Position numbers and translations under genes: made by a program. From contig OZ020525.1 in NCBI GenBank assembly GCA_963971425.1, positions 20,900,187-20,964,186 on the forward strand: a DNA stretch of 64,000 nt. Reading direction: 5' to 3'. Below are positions 24,157 through 36,246 of this stretch, piece by piece (positions within the stretch are counted from its first letter, which is position 1; each line of letters opens with the position of its first letter). The stretch comes from Bryoerythrophyllum caledonicum. Taxonomy: Eukaryota; Streptophyta; Bryopsida; Pottiales; Pottiaceae. Under the pieces are notes generated by a model, which had not been told where the DNA came from, ran no database searches, and saw only the letters and a program-made list of their open reading frames with translations.

Positions 24157-24644
24157 CTGGCCCATACTGGCTACTCCTTGGATGGAGGTGAAGTTTTTTT
24201 ACTAAGGTAATGGATACCGGGCGCGTCTGAACCAAGCACAGATTCTTAGGACTATTTGGGTCTTTTTAGAAAGGTTATGTACATCAAGAGTTTCAAGAGA
24301 AAAGGTCAATGAACAAGACGGGGGTTGCTTCTTTGTAGACTGTAGGAGGGATTGATGTTTGTGAGCTTGGTTGAGGATGTGATGTAGTTGTAATCAAATT
24401 CTGGTTGCTAATTCTCCTTTATTGACTGCCTTTATTTATGTGTCTAAATTGTTGGATCCATGTCAGAGTAAGTTTTCACGAATAAGTTCGCTTTTAGCCC
24501 AGAAGAGGACCAGAAAGTGATTATTCCAAGCAGTGCTTCACTACAGTAGTTTCAATTCTTCATCGATCTGGATCAAGCACAGAATTGGACGGATTTACAG
24601 AATTCCCTCCTGTATATACATGCAATATACACATGTATTTTATA
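24157..24644 (+). other. 3' flank of INO80
   Basis: About 490 bp between the INO80 stop and the start of the repeat array. It probably contains the 3' untranslated region. No other gene is visible. Confidence 0.5.
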
Positions 24645-24868
24645 TTTGCTTACATATACACTTGTGCCCAGTATATTTCAAATATCCTTGAGGACATGTC
24701 TGAATCATGCAAATGACTCAGTTTTACATATTAAACTACAAGTAATCATTAACTATGCAAAATGTTCAGGAAGATTGTATAAAAGCTTAGATTAGAGCAA
24801 AAGCTCCTTACATCAAGACATCCTTTCAAAAGCCTACGACAATAGTGGGATCATTTAATCAATCATTA

Positions 24869-25793
24869 ACCCCTAAAGGACCAAACGTCCCCCCGGGGTC
24901 ATTTTGGATTTTGGGCATGTACCTACAATTCGAAAAAAAATCCTTTTTAATTGATTTTTTTTTTTCAACATAGGATCTTATAAGAGCTTCGTGGAGATAT
25001 TTTTTTAATTTTTTTTTGGATTTGTGGTTTGAAAGTTAGTACCACTTAAAGCCAAAAGTGGGACTTCGGGCACCTCCAAAAAATTTGACAAAAGTTTCTA
25101 TTGACATTGAGATTTTTCACACATATAAAGAATATTTCCTTATTTGGAAATTTTCAAAAAAAAAATCTTGTCTTTAGTGTGAAAAGGCATTTTATTCCAA
25201 GTCAAACATTTTCACAATGTCGGGCAACGGGGGAAAAAAACTTCATCTTTTCTACATAAAACCTAGAGATCTTCATATTTTTCACTTTTTTTTTTTCAAC
25301 AACAATATATGGTGAAAACCTTCTTTTTGACCGTTTGGATTATCATTTGAATACATACGTAGTTCACAAAAAAATAAAACATGAAATGGCAATTTTTGAA
25401 CCTCCACTCCTTGCACACTTGTTTTGAACATGCTACACCCCTTTTTTACCTCTAAAAATTGGAGAATTGGGAAATAACATCATGCTTAAGACAATGGTAA
25501 AAGATTTAGACCTTGTACAATGCAAAAATTTGATACAAAGGAAGTCAAAGTCTGCTGATCTACTCAACGCAGGGATGAAAACGAACCATTTTTTTGACTT
25601 TAAACACTAAAATCTATCAATCCGTGCGGTGGATTGCAACCAAAATTTGATGGCATGTTTATATGGAAGTCTATTTTAAGATCTTACGGTTGAAAATCCA
25701 AAATTCACTTTAAATGTGATTTTCATGTCTCTTTTTGGCAGTGGCAGTTTTGGACTGGTTTTAGAGCGAATTAGGTCGTGGTCCTTTAGGGGT
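24869..25793 (+). mobile_element. R1 element copy 7, inserted in unit A
   Basis: The best-preserved copy: 925 bp, ends ACCCCTAAAGGACCAA and the inverse, flanked by TA. Unit B has the uninterrupted site at 34909-34940 ('caattactaaaattcc'), which aligns base for base with the flanks of this copy apart from two substitutions. This proves insertion, or perfect excision from B, and fixes the element's limits. TTAA or TA is the duplicated target; across copies only TA is constant. There is no open frame of note, so the element is non-autonomous. Confidence 0.85.
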
Positions 25794-26824
25794 TAAAATT
25801 CCAGAAGTCCATACATCAGGCGCATGTTATGCTTTTAGAAAATCTCAGGAGTACGTTGGTGCTTCATCTGGATGAGTGCCGATGTGATTGCCTTGTGTGT
25901 AAGTTGCATTTGTGACGACAGAGCATACAGTATGACGCATACACGATTTGTAGTGATAGAAAAATGCAGGCTGCTTTCTTAGACTTACATTCCTGTACAG
26001 AGATGGAGATCGACTCGTTGAGTGCTTCTTGGCCGAAGTAGTTTCTGTGTACCTATCCAGGTGTTTATACTATTGCCCTGGATTCGCACAAGCTCTGGTC
26101 ACGTCTCCGTCATGGTTATCGCCTTGCGTGCACAGAGACTAACTACTCGAACATCGCTTGACTCAGGCTGAATTCAATGATTCGGACATGCTCTAGAATA
26201 CACATATCATATCATAGAACTTAAAACGTTTATAATGAGAAGGGCCAATGGCACTGAGATCTGCTGATCTAAGAAATATAGACATTGTGCGGACGAAGAT
26301 GACATGGACAGAACTGCTATTAAATTTCTTGCGTATATAAAGTAGTACTGGCTACAAACACGAATATAGAAAGGCGGACCTCCACACAAATTTACTACGT
26401 AGTTGAGGAGCTAGCAGACGTCTAACCCGCTCATGACTTATAGTGAGCCTCCTACATTATGTATGTGCGGCGTAGTTGAATAATCACAGTAGACGTACTA
26501 CCACTAGTGATTATTTACAAAACCAGGTCTTGATGTGCCGAGCAGCACCCTCCATGAGTGGATGCATCACCTGCGACTAATTAAGCCGCCCTCATGTGGT
26601 TTGCAATTAATCACATAAGGAGACTTCTTCTCCACCTGCTTAAAGCATCAAACACGTTCAAAAGTTATTTTTAAGAATGTGATCTAGGTCATAATGGTGG
26701 ACAATAAGTCTATTGGGACATACTTGACACTGTTACTTCGTCAGGATTTCCATGATCATGTCTTGATGATGCTCCTATCGTAATGAGGTCAATTGTATAG
26801 ATCCAGATGATTCAACTGATTTAC

Positions 26825-28547
26825 CTCTTTCACGCTTTGTTCTTGCCAGAATCCGAGGCCTAAGCTGAGGCCAGAGGAATACTCTGCCTTGATTGATAAA
26901 CCAATAGTTCACCTGCTTCAGCTCCAATACTGTCTCATGAATCAAGACCTCCTTTTCATCCTCCTGATCAGTTTCACATGTACGCAACATCTCGAATCAG
27001 TGGATCAATTGCCTCATCAACTAGCAGAAGCACAAATGGCTCATAGAGCACTTGACGGCACAGAGAGCACCTGATGCAGATAGCACAACAAAATGGTGGT
27101 TATCAAATTAGCCCCTGGGACTCAAATCAAGTTGTGCAGTATTGGCATTTACACTTGGGTACGGCAAATCAAGTTGTGCAGTATTGGCACTTACACTTGG
27201 GTACGGCCAATTGGAGTGCGCCTGCCAGTACCATGCCATGAGGAAAGTTGTGGTGCCCTCCGGCAGCTTCCCAGCCCTCCTGTTGGGGAAAATCTCGTCC
27301 CGAACATCCTCAATCTTGAACTTGCAACCCTGTGGCCATCATTCCAAACAGCTCATTGTACACATCTTGGTTACATTCGTCTGTCCTGGTCAGTGATTCA
27401 AGTGGAAGCAATAGCCAAAAAGTGGTATGACACTCATGGAGTGATGAAGCAGGATTATGACTGGTTCATACGACCAGGGAATGGAGTGCAATGACATTGA
27501 AGGTTCTAGGCCACTTATACCTTTCGAGTTCTGTGCGTACAGTCATGGAGAGAGTGAGGCAGGAGCTCAAGCAAGAGCTGAAGCAGGCAGGTTTATGATC
27601 CATTCACGAATGATTATTTGTGGTCATTTTGTTTATTACGACAAAGAAACAATTTGACAACTCACAATTTATTCATCCCAATTAACTCCTTCGTCCAGGA
27701 TCTCAAAGGTAAGCACTTAATGAACCTAGTTCCTTAAGTGATGATGACATGATGTCGTTATTCAGGGGTGAGGGGGTACCTTTGTCGAATAAAAGAAAGT
27801 GTATTCACAACACCATCACTGGTTATAGCTAACGATGTAACCTTAAATAGTGAACATGGTATAGTAATATGATTAAGCCTTAAATGGATTAGTATATACT
27901 TTCAGAGCAAAACTGGTTCATGAAGGTGTGATAATTTGTTTGGACGACATGCTTCATAATGCCTGCTGGAGCTCATGCTTAAGCTCTTGGCGTACACGCT
28001 CCATGAGGCGTGCGCTCAGCCTCGGAGGGCACAAGCGGCCCAAAGCCTCCGATGTCGTTGTAATCCATGCCCTGTTCATACGACCAGTAATCGCTGTCGT
28101 AGTCCTCGTCCTCATCAGACATTGTCGCCCCGCATCCATTCTCCAAACGCACTCCTGAGAAACTCATGACACCTCGGTAGGCGCAGAAAGATATCATCTG
28201 AAAGTCACAATTTCATGGATGTGAATGTGCATTTTACAAATTCATGGATGTGAATTTGCAATTAACGTTACCTGTGAGGGCAATAAGGGCTTGCTCCAGC
28301 TCTCAACATGACAACATAGCCTCTGTGACATCGATGAAGACATGGTCCTCGTTAATGTCTATGAACCGGCCAGCATATTTACACATTGCAGTAATTACTG
28401 TAAACTCAGTACTGATTCACATGCTTGGACATGCATTAGTTGATTGACAGGATTGTTTCTTACCATGAACCGGTCGAGCTCTGCTTGCCCGTCCCGAGTT
28501 GTCTCAGCTTCCTGATCACGCAACGCGCTGCACTTCTGAGTGACGGT
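26825..28547 (-). pseudogene. Class II KNOX homeobox pseudogene, copy A
   Basis: Class II KNOX proteins are TALE homeodomain transcription factors of green plants. Exon remnants in order are: KNOX1 3' part 28547-28464 (...VTQKCSALRDQE, ELDRFM, donor GTAAGA); KNOX2 28385-28272 (DVTEAMLSC, stop, ELEQALIALTG); linker and first ELK part 28154-27963 (ATMSDEDEDYDSDYWSYEQG, GFGPLVPSE, then LMERVRQELKHEL in another frame); second ELK part and homeodomain start 27329-27195 ([29 protein letters not shown] with the TALE PYP); homeodomain helix 3 26963-26825 (LELKQVNYWFINQ). Lesions are exon 1 and half of KNOX1 deleted, the KNOX2 acceptor AG changed to AA, TGA in place of the Trp codon, a +1 C before LMERV, and helix-3 Arg53 replaced by Gly. 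It cannot make a normal protein. Family assignment is very secure. Confidence 0.9.
27453..27586 (+). pseudogene. Inverted copy of the KNOX linker/ELK exon, unit A
   Basis: On the plus strand, inside the minus-strand KNOX pseudogene, translation gives GSYDQGMECNDIEG, then PLIPFE, then VMERVRQELKQELKQ in a shifted frame. This is the same exon as 28154-27963 in the opposite orientation, at roughly 70% nucleotide identity by eye. It lies between the two ELK-encoding exons. It occurs in B and C too, so it predates the segmental duplication. Confidence 0.85.
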
Positions 28548-31029
28548 CTTAAACTTGACGAACTACTCGGAAACATACAGACAGTCCAACAAATCAATCT
28601 TATATTACATAGACATGGCGATGATGATGCTCTAAGCTAATTTTCTAAGACTCTCCAATATACGAAGCTCTCGCGATCTGCAAAGAGTACAGATCTCGAG
28701 GATACATTTTATGTGTAGAATGGTGTGACATGCTACAACTTGCACGCAGACAATCTTTAGAGGGATGCATACTTTCAAGCGGTCTGAAAGCAAATTCCAA
28801 TCATACAGACATCAACATACCGATCATGTATCTCTAGCAAACACATCTCCACGATTTGATCACAAGCTAGCATGCAGGCTCTTGAAGATCATGAACTTGG
28901 CTACTAGCTTCTTAAAGTATATGCTTACTAGGAGCTCATAAACATCATGAACACTATGACGGATGCTTGCTTTATAGATGCAATCTTAGATCCACGTCTA
29001 TCACATAAAAGCTCTCTTGAGTTTATCCTACGGATACGGATGACAAGCATATTTTCCACACAATCTGCGACTTAAAGATAAGTCTTCAGAAGGACATAAC
29101 AAAGTTAAGAACTACTTCCAACCAAACAGATCTGGCACCCACAAATCGATCACAACAGAGAACTCAACACCACATCGCTAGGAAAACAACCACGACATCG
29201 AGTCTACAAATGTAAGGAAGTCACTCACCACCATTTCACAAGAGAAACAACCACCACGACACAGATGATCATCTTAATGCGAGCCCAAACTCAAGTAAGG
29301 GTTGTACACTTGTGAACCATCCTCTCCAAGATTGGGAAACAACATGGAGGCAAACGAACTCATCTGGGGAGAGTGAGCCAGAGAGAACGCTAGAGAGGAT
29401 GAAGGACTCCATGAGCGAGAGGAAAGAGCTGCTCTTGCTCCACAAGCCCCCCTTTTAGACTCCAACAAAGGCCTTGATCAGTGCCCTCCACCGGCTTTCA
29501 CTAACCTTGCTCACTACTTAATAATCTCTCGTTAGTTAATCCCCACTCAGGATGCAACTGTGACAAGGCTTTAACTCTACTCCACAAGCTTTACAATACG
29601 ACGGAGATTCATTGTCCTTCACCACTAACCAAGGATACTACTTACTAACCTGTCTGTAATTGATCCCACATGATCCATGGAATCCCATTCTACTCACTGG
29701 GCGTGTTTCTTAGAGAAATAGAAGATTACTTTTCACCAACCTTGATAATCTTTACTAATCTTGGTACCGTTTCTTACTAACCTTGGTCGAGTGATGGTTC
29801 TTTTGATGGCCTCTCCAGAATCTCGGGTGAGTTTGCACAACCCTAGGTTTGGTTTGAGCGGGAGTTTAGCTATTGATCATGACTGTCATTAGAGAGTACT
29901 TGGGTTTATTACATTATGTTGTTTGAATGGTGTACTTATGTGTGCAGCTTCATTCTTAGCGATGTTTACAGTGGTCACATCCATGGGTTAACTTTGTAGA
30001 CCACTCCTTTAATAATTCACCAACTTCTGATCTGCCTTCAACATGGAGGCTTGGAGCCAGTCCTGTTGTTGCTGTGTGGACAGACCTGTTTTACACAAAT
30101 ATCACCAATATCATGAATCTATGATAGCTTTGGTGGCATTCGTAAACTTTGGTGAGTGTACATCATGGATATTACACATCACTTTTTCTCGAGCGTTTTT
30201 ATGAAGTGAGGCAATGATATTAAAAGGTTCAGTTATGTCTTTTCTCATCATATAAAAATGAGCTGAAAATAAATTAAAAATATCTATAATCGGCGTATAC
30301 GGGCAAAAGGTGGTCCAGATTCACGACAACTCTTTCATTCGCATAGCGAGCTTAAGTACTTCGAACTTGATTCTAGAAACCATGAAGCTCTTCCATCGAT
30401 ATGAAAATTAAAAATGAATACTAACATTCCGAATAAACTTATCGTGTAAGTATTGTTTATATTTCCTACTAACAGCATTACTACCATTTATTAGTGTTTT
30501 CTAGACCAGTTAAAACTTCTAGATCTACCGTCCACAATGTCCAAGCTCATGCAATTCTCACATTCCACCAGACCTCATGCCACTGTCATCACACGCCGGA
30601 CCATGTATGAGGTAATTTTCCACTTGGCTGCAGGAATGAAGTACCGAAGCGATTCCCCAGTGCCCACCCACTCGACCAGCCTTTTCTCTTCGCCATTTCC
30701 ACACACGAAAGAAGAAAAAAGCTCACAACATGTTGTTGAAACCGGCCAAACACCTAGAATCTACGAACACTGGACATTCCACCGCTGAATGTGGTGAGAA
30801 GCCAAGTAGTAATTACCTTTACACCAAGGCAAGGCGATAAGATCAAATAATTGGGCATGTGGTGGCACAGTTATAAGCTTGCAGTACAACGCTGCAAGGA
30901 CCAGAGAGGAGCCCAGGGGTAGGCCGAGCGTCACAATCAGAAAATGAAGGCCCCTGACCTGGTCCGGGTACGTGGGTTGTGCCAAAGGGCAAGTTACACC
31001 AGCTGTGAGCGATGGGACATAAGCCTTAC

Positions 31030-31129
31030 CTCTTCCTGCTGGACTTTCTCAGCATGCCGTGGGCATCACTCCTCGTCCAGAAGCGTACTGGCCTGGGCTC
31101 CAACTCGCCACACATGTTGTTGTCAACGC
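31030..31129 (-). pseudogene. Unidentified exon-like segment, unit A
   Basis: A conserved minus-strand segment bounded by an AG acceptor (tttacag) and a GTAAGG donor. It encodes CGELEPRPVRFWTRSDAHG followed by MLRKSSRKR. The equivalents in B and C keep the frame and both splice sites. It lies upstream of the KNOX exons in the direction of transcription. I do not recognise the protein; the strong base composition suggests former coding sequence. Confidence 0.4.
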
Positions 31130-32124
31130 CTGTAAATTCATCCACAGTTGAGTCCCAACCATGTGTCCAATCCTGACTAAATTCATGGTTTGAGGAATCA
31201 CAGTTGTGTGGTTAAGATATTGAATGAAATTTAAAGTACAGCAAATATCTTAATCTAGTACTGTAAGCTAGTGTGCAAGCATTCTCTACCAAGTTTAATG
31301 TTTCATGAGTGTTCATTGTACATTGTGCATCATACATGTGCGAGCATGCAAATATGTAAATAAGATTTTTATTCCCACATCTATTTTCAAAGACAGGAGG
31401 TGGTGGCTACCTCAGACCATACACCACACATTTTTGCTAATCTGAGCTCTTATCAGAGAATTACAGAATTTTCGATTTTGCTGAGGTCATGGGCGAGTGA
31501 CAGAGTGTCAAGGAGATAACACCACTATTCATCATTTGCATACGTCTATAACAATAAGAAATGACGACTCTTGGATCACTTCAGCTTGAAGGAAATTGTT
31601 CACCAATAAGTTATCCATTAGCTGGCTGGAAACTCTCGTATCCACCGTCCTCCGTCCACATATTCTTTGCTGGTGGTATTTTTGTGAGTATGTGACTATG
31701 TACCAACTGTGTACAAAGTCAAACACAATCAAAGTTGAGCCCTTTAAGGACAAATCTGGGCCTCACCAATGGTAAATTTGGTCATTATAATCTCCGACAT
31801 GTGAGCACCAAATTTGGCCATGGTTATTAAAGGGTTAAACTCTTTTGATCTCCGAGGAACATCATGAATGAAAATGGTGGAATGTGCATTCACAAGATTT
31901 CCAAATTCACACGATTGTATCATGTCATAAAACCAGATAAATTTTGAAAAGTAATGCTTCATATTAGCTAGACAGACGACAGTGAAAAAATGAGGGAAGT
32001 CGTAGTCTCCCATTTTGGCCAGCATGGTAAAGCTTTAAATGTGATCTCCAAGTCTTATGAGATATAATCTGTTCATATGCATAATTGTAGTTGTTGGTAT
32101 TTTGGTGGTGTAGTTGCGTTGCTA

Positions 32125-33089
32125 ACCCCTAAAAGACCAAGTGTCACAAAATGACAATTTGAAAATTTGGTCAAGTTCCTATGGTGTCAATTTCAAACAT
32201 TTCTCTTTGAAATTTTTACTATGGAAACTTGGCATTACCAAGACCTTAGTGGGAAAACAATTTTTTCCTAAATTGGGCATGTGATGAAATAATTATCGGG
32301 TTTTGAATTTCAAATGGGAAGAGCGGGCACCTCGGGCACCTCCTAAAACTTTTGCTAAGACACTCTATTGAATGTGAGATTTTAATACTTGCAAGTAATA
32401 TTATTTCCCTTCATATTGTCAAAAAAAGTCTCTTGTCTTTAGTGACAAATAGCATACCAACCCAAGTCAAACATTTTCACACATTGTCGCACATTTCGGG
32501 CAAGATACCTATAAAACTTCTTCTTTTCCACAAAGAACCTAGATAACTTAATATTTTTCACTTTTTATTTTTTCCAAAACAATATGTGGAGTAAACCTTC
32601 TTATTGACCATTCGAATTACCAATCTAAAAGATAACAAGTTCACAAAAAATTAAAGTGTGAATTGGCAAATTTTGAACCTCCACTCCTTGCACAGTTGTT
32701 TGGAATATGCTACACCCGTCCACTACCTCCAAAAATTGGTGTAGAAGGAACTAACTCTTAACATCATGCTTAACAAGATGGTAATGGATTTAGACCTTGT
32801 GTAGTTCAAAAATTTGACACCAAGTGTAGTCAAAGTCTGCTAATCCAGTGAAGGCAGGAAAGAAAATGAACCATGTGATTGACTTCAAACACTAAAAGCT
32901 TCCAATCCGTGTGGTCAAAGATTATGAAATGTTTTGAGTATGTTACTGAATAAGTCTTGACTCTTAATTGAGATCCTATGGTCAAAACTAGAAGTCAAAG
33001 TTTTTGTTTCCTTCTTTGTTCATTGCACTAGAATCCAACAATTTTGAAGTGTTTTTGGACCTGTAAATCTGTCATAGTACCTTAGGGGT
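32125..33089 (+). mobile_element. R1 element copy 8, inserted in unit A
   Basis: 965 bp, ends ACCCCTAAAAGACCAAG and ...CCTTAGGGGT, flanked by TA on both sides (CTA at left, TAA at right). Unit B reads through the site at about 42398 ('gtagttgcgtgagtgctgag') without it. The CTA flank here rules out TTAA as an obligatory target and favours TA. Confidence 0.8.
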
Positions 33090-33659
33090 TAATTGGTATT
33101 TTGTAACGGATAGTCAGTTGCAGTGACCATGCGCAACTTTTGAATGTTAGCATAGGCAGCACACTAGGGCAACGTATCTGAATTAGCGTATGTGGGAAAA
33201 CATATATGTTATGTAGTTCTCAACAATGTATGGCAATGACGAACGTGTCTCATTGAATTCAAGAGAGCAGTGGTACATTCTTCAAATGATTGCAAGGAAC
33301 AAGTGCGTACGGGGGTGGGGGATTACTCGCGTGAATTCCAAGAATAAACACAGAAACACAATCAGAGGATTTTATAATGTTGATCAGATGCAATGTTGAG
33401 TATTATGTTCAGGGTTGTTATAGAGGACGGATATGGCCAAAATCTGGCAGACTGGACAAACAAACACACGGACGGACATGGCCAAAATCTGGGAGACCGG
33501 ACAAACGAGCACACGAACAGACTGGTCGGTCTCTAAATAATATCAAGCATAAAGGGGAGGAGAAAAAATTACTAAGTTCATTATTTTTTTACAATTTACT
33601 AAAAGTTAGAACGACATGATGACATGGAAAAACGCCCAATGATGTGGAAATTCACATGA

Positions 33660-34020
33660 GCAAGAAAGAATGAGCGGGGGTGCAAACGTCTTAGAGGGGT
33701 GATAGTGAAACATCTTAGGGGGTGTGCGATTATCTCTGGGAGATGCGCAAACGTCTTCGAGGGGGTGCACAAACGACTCTCGGGGGAGCCCCAACGTCTA
33801 ATGGGGGTGATCAAACGTCTCCTAGGGAGCGCCAGAAAGTCTAAAGGGGTTGCGAGAATGACTCTCTCAGGGCGCAAAAATCTCTAAGGGGCCTACAAAC
33901 GGGTATCAAAGGGACAAGAATAAGTATTTGGGGGTGCGAATGGATGGAGAGGGGGACGTAAATGGGTCTTGGGAAGGTGGTGCAATTGAGTTATAGGAGA
34001 GGTGCGAGCAAGTCCATTGG
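33660..34020. repeat. Degenerate G-rich minisatellite, unit A
   Basis: About a dozen irregular units of 20-35 bp built on 'aggggg.tgcgcaaacgtctc'. Present at the same place in unit B. Confidence 0.6.
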
Positions 34021-34444
34021 GTGCGTACAACTTACAAGCATTGGATGGTGACTTTTTTTCTAAATTTACATGTAAATTCAGATTTGACTTTCATAAATTA
34101 TAAATATTCAAAAGGTGAAATACGTGTATTTGGATTTGTTTGCTAAATTAAATACAAATGGAAGATATATTTTCAAAGGATTTAGGTTGACTTGACTAGG
34201 GAACTTCCTTTTAACTTTTAAGTAACTCCAATGTTCTACATGTTTCTTAGTCAACAAGTTTTATGACCATGTTTCACCAAAAAACACCCAAAAATTGATA
34301 TTTCTAGTTATCAAAGTTTTAATGAGAATAAATTGTAAATTTGAAGATTGGTATGAATGATGTGAATCAAATGTATAAATTATAAATTGCAATACATATG
34401 TTAATTTATTGTAATGAATTGTTAATTGTAAATTCATAATTAAG

Positions 34445-34565
34445 TTCTCTTGGTTTGTTATCCTTGTAGAGTCTAGAGTGTTTTAAATTACAACAAATGA
34501 AGTCCTTTTGTTTTGTTATTTTTGTAGGCTCTAAAGTGTTATAAATTACAACCTAAGAATCAAAC
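34445..34565. repeat. Two ~75-bp tandem units, unit A
   Basis: Units contain 'gttctcttggtttgttatcc', 'ttgtagagtctagagtgttt' and 'aaattacaac'. Unit B has three such units at 43865-44040, so copy number differs between the segmental copies. Confidence 0.6.
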
Positions 34566-35274
34566 TTTAAATTTGAAATGCAACTATTGCATCAATTTGA
34601 TTATACAACATGAAATTAAACTAAACAATAAAATTCAAAAAATGTGTTAGATAATATTTCTTGACTGAATTGGTGGTCTACTGACTAGCATGGAAATTTG
34701 TAATTGCTTACATATACGCTTGTGCCCAGTATATTTCAAATATGCTTGAGCACATGCCTGAATCATGCAAATGACTCAGTTTAACATATTAAACTACAAG
34801 TAACTATTAACTATGCAAAATGTTTTGGAAGATTGTATAAAAGCTTAGATTAGAACAAAAGCTCCCGTACATCATGACATCCTTTCAAAAGCCTACGCCA
34901 ATAGTGGGATCATTTAATCAATTACTAAAATTCCAGAAGTCCATACATCAGGCGCATGTTATGCTTTTAGAAAATCTCAGGAGTACGTCGGTGCTTCATC
35001 TGGATGAGTGCCGATGTGATTGCCTTGTGTGTAACTTGCATTTGTGACGACAGAGTATACAGTATGACGCATACACGATTTGTAGTGATAGAAAAATGCA
35101 GGCTGCTTTCTTAGACTTACATTCCTGTACAGAGATGGAGATCGACTCGTTGAGTGCTTCTTGGCCGCAGTAGTTTCTGTGTACGTATCCAGGTGTTTAT
35201 ACTACTGCCCTGGATTCGCACAAGCTCTGGTCACGACTCCGTCATTGTTATCGCCTTGCGTGCACAGAGACTAA

Positions 35275-35476
35275 CTACTCGAACATCGCTTGACTCAGGC
35301 TGATTTCAATGTTCTGGATGGCAAGTCCAAGCTGAGTTCCCGCCACAACGAAATCAGGCCGCAGTCGGCACCGATACACCTGCCTGACGCGATCCGTGTG
35401 GTGCACCCAGTGCGTGGGACTGGGCACTCGCGGCTCGAACAAGAGCAAGCTGTAGCCGGGAACCACAACGTTACAC
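35275..35476 (-). pseudogene. Exon-like segment ending in a stop, unit B only
   Basis: After a good acceptor (gaatttgcag) the minus strand is open for 66 codons to TAG: NVVVPGYSLLLFEPRVPSP, later YRCRLRPDFVVAGTQLGLA, ending QAMFE. GC content is high for the region. It lies downstream of the KNOX homeodomain exon. Unit A retains only its last few codons because of a 330-bp deletion, and C is unrelated upstream of this point. It could be the terminal exon of a second gene once next to KNOX. Not recognised. Confidence 0.4.
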
Positions 35477-36246
35477 CTGCAAATTCATAGATTAATCCTT
35501 GTGGCGTGTATTGTTTTCAGTCCTCTATGATCTTTGTTAACACCACTTTCAGGTGCATAATTCAACATGGTGACATTGTCCTTTGATGGTGAATGGGCGG
35601 ATAAGTAGATGATTCGGACATGCTCTAGAATACACATATCATATCATAAAACTTAGAACGTTTTTATTGAGAAGCGCCAATGGCACTGAGATCTGCTGAT
35701 CTAAGAAATATAGCCATCGTGCGGACGAAGATGGACAGAACTGCCTTTTCTTGCGTATATAACGTAGTACTGGCTACAAACACGCATACAAAAAGGCGAA
35801 TCTCCACACAAGTTAACTACGTAGTTGAGGAGCTAGCAAACGTCTTACCCGATCATGACTTATAGTAAGCCTCCTACATTATGTATGTGTTACGTAGTTG
35901 AATAATCACAGTAGACGTACTACCACTAATGATTATATACAAAACCAGGTCATGATGTGCGGAGCAGCACCCTCCACAAGTCGATGCACCAACTGCGACA
36001 GTTTAAGCCATCCTCATGTGGTTTGCAATTAATCACATAAGGAGACTTCTTCTCCACCTGCTTAAAGCATCAAACACGTTCAAAAGTGAATATTAAGAAC
36101 ATGATCTAGGTCATAATGGTGGACAATAAGTCTATTGGGACATACTTGACACTGTAACTTCGTGAGGGTTTCCATGATCATGACTTGATGATGCTACTAT
36201 CGTAATGAGATCAATTGTATAGATCCAGATGATTCAACTGATTTAC

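Larger units (their letters stand above)
24645..34690. repeat. Segmental repeat unit A
   Basis: The unit begins 'gcttacatatacacttgtgcccag' and is collinear with unit B from 34700 ('gcttacatatacgcttgtgcccag') to the shared end motif 'gttagataatatttct' (34650 in A, 46845 in B). Differences from B are two R1 insertions in A, a deletion of about 330 bp near 26192, and a deletion of about 940 bp near 28547 that removes KNOX exon 1 and half of the KNOX1 exon. Between 28550 and 30500 I see only diverged noncoding sequence conserved among the units. Confidence 0.9.

Noticed and set aside
24869..25793. R1 as a piggyBac-type element with a TTAA target
   Set aside because: Several copies have CTAA or ATAA at the left end, so only TA is constant; TTAA fits some copies only.
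26775..26990. KNOX homeodomain ORFs as functional small proteins
   Set aside because: They are isolated helix-3 exons with splice sites. Upstream exons are frameshifted or interrupted, so a functional KNOX protein is not possible.
27093..27494. 133-codon plus-strand frame
   Set aside because: It is antisense to the second ELK/homeodomain exon, which reads correctly as KNOX on the minus strand.
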